Positions 61,747 through 64,000 of a DNA stretch of 64,000 nt are shown in pieces (the first letter of the stretch is position 1; each line of letters starts with the position of its first letter). The notes beneath the pieces are model-generated. The model saw nothing but the letters and a program-made list of their open reading frames with translations, was not told the origin of the DNA and ran no database searches. The DNA is from Oscillospiraceae bacterium (GTDB lineage Bacteria; Bacillota; Clostridia; Oscillospirales; Oscillospiraceae). Both the position numbers and the translations under genes were made by a program. The stretch covers positions 1-64,000 of the forward strand of contig JAFWDQ010000020.1 in NCBI GenBank assembly GCA_017516065.1, in the 5' to 3' direction.

Positions 61747-64000
61747 GTGGCAAAAAATCTGGTCATCGTAGAGTCGCCTGCCAAGGCGAAGACAATTAAA
61801 AAGTATCTGGGCAAGGACTTCGAGGTCCGTGCCTCCATGGGCCACGTCCGGGACCTGCCCAAGAGCAAGCTGGGCATCGATCTGGAGCACGACTTCCAGC
61901 CGAACTACAGGCTCATCCCCGGTAAGGAGGAGCTTGTGTCGGAGCTGCGGGAGCTGGCCGCCGGAAGCGAAGCGGTCTATCTTGCCACCGACCCGGATCG
62001 CGAGGGCGAGGCTATCTCCTGGCATCTGCAGGAGCTGCTGGACCTGCCCGACGAGACGGCCCGCCGGGTCACCTTCAACGAGATCACCCGGGGCGTGGTG
62101 CAGGACAGCATCCAGCATCCCCGGAGCATCGACCACAATCTGGTGGATGCCCAGCAGGCCCGGCGTATCCTGGACCGCATCGTGGGCTATCAGGTCTCGC
62201 CGCTGCTGTGGCGGAAGATCCGCCGGGGCCTGTCGGCGGGCCGTGTTCAGTCCGTGGCCACCCGCCTGGTGGTGGAGCGGGAGGAGGAGATCGAGGCCTT
62301 CGTCCCCGTGGAATACTGGCAGATCGACGCGGATCTGAGCCGTGTCGCCCCGGCTGCAGGCGAATTTACCGCCCGGTTCGTGGGCACGGAGAAGAAAAAG
62401 CAGGAGCTCCACAGCGCCGAGGACGTACAGAAGGTCGTGGACGTGGTGGAGAAGGCTCCGTTCAGCATCAAGACCATCAAGCGGGCGGACAAGAAGCGCA
62501 GTCCCTCGCCGCCCTTCACCACCTCCACACTTCAGCAGGAGGCGTCCCGGCGGCTGAACATGCCGCCCCGGCGGACCATGGCCGTGGCCCAGCAGCTGTA
62601 TGAGGGCGTCGACATCACCGGCGAGGGCACCGTGGGTCTGATCACCTATATGCGTACCGACTCGCTGCGGATCTCAGACGAGGCCATCCACGCTGCCCGG
62701 AGCCTGATCCGGGACCGCTACGGCGCGGCCTACTGCCCGGCGACGGCCCGGAGGTTCAAGGCCAGGGCCGGGGCCCAGGACGCCCACGAGGCCATCCGGC
62801 CCAGCGACGTGCGTCTGACGCCGGAACAGATCAAGAAGGATCTCACCACGGAGCAGTTCAAGCTCTACCGGCTCATCTGGGGCCGCTTTGTGGCCTGCCA
62901 GATGGCCGCCGCCGTCTACGACAGCATGACGGTGGACGCGGTCAGCGGAGGCTATCTGTTCCGGGCCTCCCACTCGGAGCTGAAATTTGCCGGCTTCACC
63001 GCCGTCTACGAGGAGAGCGTGGAGGAGAAGGAGAGCACCGTGGACCAGAAGCTGCCGGACCTGAAGGAGGGGGAGCCCCTGCTCCTGAAGGAGCTGAAGA
63101 AGGAACAGCTGTTCACCCAGCCTCCGGCCCGCTATACCGAGGCTACCCTCATCCGGGCCATGGAGGAGCGGGGCATCGGCCGTCCCTCCACCTACGCCCC
63201 CACCATCTCCACCATCCTGGATCGTGAGTACGTGGTCAAGGAACGCGCCAATCTGCGTCCCACGCCTCTGGGCCGGGTGGTGACGGACCTGATGCGGGAT
63301 AAGTTCACCCGCATCGTGGATCCCGCCTTCACTGCCAAAATGGAGGAGAAGCTGGACAACGTGGAGGCCGGGAAGGAGTCCTGGACGGAAGTCCTGCACA
63401 CCTTCTACGACGATTTTTCCTCCACTCTGGAGAAGGCGGAGAAGGAGCTCACCGGGGAGCGGATCAAGGTCCCCGACGAGGTGTCCGACGAGATCTGCGA
63501 CCTCTGCGGCAAGCGGATGGTCTACAAGAGCGGCCGGTTCGGCCGGTTCCTGGCCTGCCCCGGCTGGCCGGAGTGCACCTTCACCAAGCCCATCGTGGTG
63601 GAGATGCCCGGCCGGTGCCCAAACTGCGGCAGCAGGATCCTGAAGCGGACCTCCAAGCGGGGCTACGCCTACTACGCCTGCGAAAAGGGCAAGGACTGCG
63701 GCTTCATGACCTGGGACGTGCCGGTGAAGGACGACTGTCCCGCCTGCGGAAAGACCATGTTCAAGCGCTCCGGCCGGGGTTATAAGCGGCCCTACTGCAT
63801 CAACCCCGACTGCGAGAGATTCGTCCCCGAGGAAAAACGGGGGTATAAAAAGACAGCCGCCGACGCGGAGGCAAAGCCTGCCGCCGGCGCGGAAACCGGG
63901 GAGAAGCCGAAGAAGCCCGCGGCTAAAAAGACCGCGGCGAAGAAGCCGGCGGCCAAAAAGACAACGGCAAAGAAGACCGCCGCCAAAGAGGAGCCGGACA
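61747..64000 (+). CDS. topA: DNA topoisomerase I (3' end beyond the window)
   Basis: At least 751 residues, starting at GTG 61747 (GGGAGAG upstream). The toprim domain (VIVESPAKAKTIKKYLGK, TDPDREGEAISWH), the active-site Tyr in ITYMRTDS near residue 300, and three CxxC zinc fingers from about residue 585 (CDLCGKRM, CPNCGSR, CPACGKT) are present. The end is an Ala/Lys-rich basic tail (KKPAAKKTAAKK) that still continues at the window edge. Relaxes negative supercoils. Confidence 0.96.
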   Translation, partial: MAKNLVIVESPAKAKTIKKYLGKDFEVRASMGHVRDLPKSKLGIDLEHDFQPNYRLIPGKEELVSELRELAAGSEAVYLATDPDREGEAISWHLQELLDLPDETARRVTFNEITRGVVQDSIQHPRSIDHNLVDAQQARRILDRIVGYQVSPLLWRKIRRGLSAGRVQSVATRLVVEREEEIEAFVPVEYWQIDADLSRVAPAAGEFTARFVGTEKKKQELHSAEDVQKVVDVVEKAPFSIKTIKRADKKRSPSPPFTTSTLQQEASRRLNMPPRRTMAVAQQLYEGVDITGEGTVGLITYMRTDSLRISDEAIHAARSLIRDRYGAAYCPATARRFKARAGAQDAHEAIRPSDVRLTPEQIKKDLTTEQFKLYRLIWGRFVACQMAAAVYDSMTVDAVSGGYLFRASHSELKFAGFTAVYEESVEEKESTVDQKLPDLKEGEPLLLKELKKEQLFTQPPARYTEATLIRAMEERGIGRPSTYAPTISTILDREYVVKERANLRPTPLGRVVTDLMRDKFTRIVDPAFTAKMEEKLDNVEAGKESWTEVLHTFYDDFSSTLEKAEKELTGERIKVPDEVSDEICDLCGKRMVYKSGRFGRFLACPGWPECTFTKPIVVEMPGRCPNCGSRILKRTSKRGYAYYACEKGKDCGFMTWDVPVKDDCPACGKTMFKRSGRGYKRPYCINPDCERFVPEEKRGYKKTAADAEAKPAAGAETGEKPKKPAAKKTAAKKPAAKKTTAKKTAAKEEPD

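Overview
The window looks like chromosomal DNA of a spore-forming, GC-rich Clostridia bacterium, most likely of the Oscillospiraceae group. The evidence is a SleB cortex-lytic enzyme, SLH-domain surface proteins, a PerR-rubrerythrin operon, a T-box upstream of thrS, RNase Y, a Rel-type (p)ppGpp enzyme and Firmicutes-like gene order. The taxon is inferred from gene content; no rRNA gene is present.

Layout. 1-7030 is an AT-richer accessory region. It starts with a 150-bp tandem repeat that carries a tRNA-like T-arm and terminators, then a YugP-type metallopeptidase, recombinase remnants behind two matching hairpins, and a minus-strand operon (ABC ATPase, permease, SBP lipoprotein, MATE transporter fused to an ATPase-like domain). 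A second copy of the tRNA-3'-like repeat plus terminator lies at 6454-6520, so this may be an integrated island. 7146-17500 holds a DUF937 protein, a zinc-ribbon low-complexity protein, membrane proteins, a large membrane-anchored toroid-like protein, an acetyltransferase, an MFS transporter and a GntR-ABC operon.

17566-25310 is recJ-rel-hisS-aspS. 25311-26320 is a non-coding mosaic of palindromic repeats, related to another block at 47560-47930. 26369-32359 holds ferritin, an SLH metallopeptidase, rubrerythrin/perR and a radical SAM gene. 32522-39996 holds an AGCS symporter, a TSCPD-UDG-deaminase cluster, rny, queT and galU. 40016-45186 holds an SLH/C39 protein, an Fe-S protein-lgt-thpR operon and sleB. 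45424-47529 is T-box-thrS. 48015-50462 is rpmG-secE-nusG-rplK-rplA with a terminator-containing leader. 50504-58094 holds MFS/AraC, an MBL protein, mnmE, mntP, a CPBP protease, trx and a QueG-like reductase. 58156-64000 holds prfB and then trmH-like, dprA and topA, the last running off the window.

Functionally the window is mostly housekeeping (translation, DNA processing, stringent response, envelope) with oxidative-stress/iron genes and secreted surface proteins. The most unusual parts are the island with covarying hairpins and promoter dyads, the palindromic repeat mosaics, the attenuator-like rpmG leader, and prfB without its programmed frameshift.
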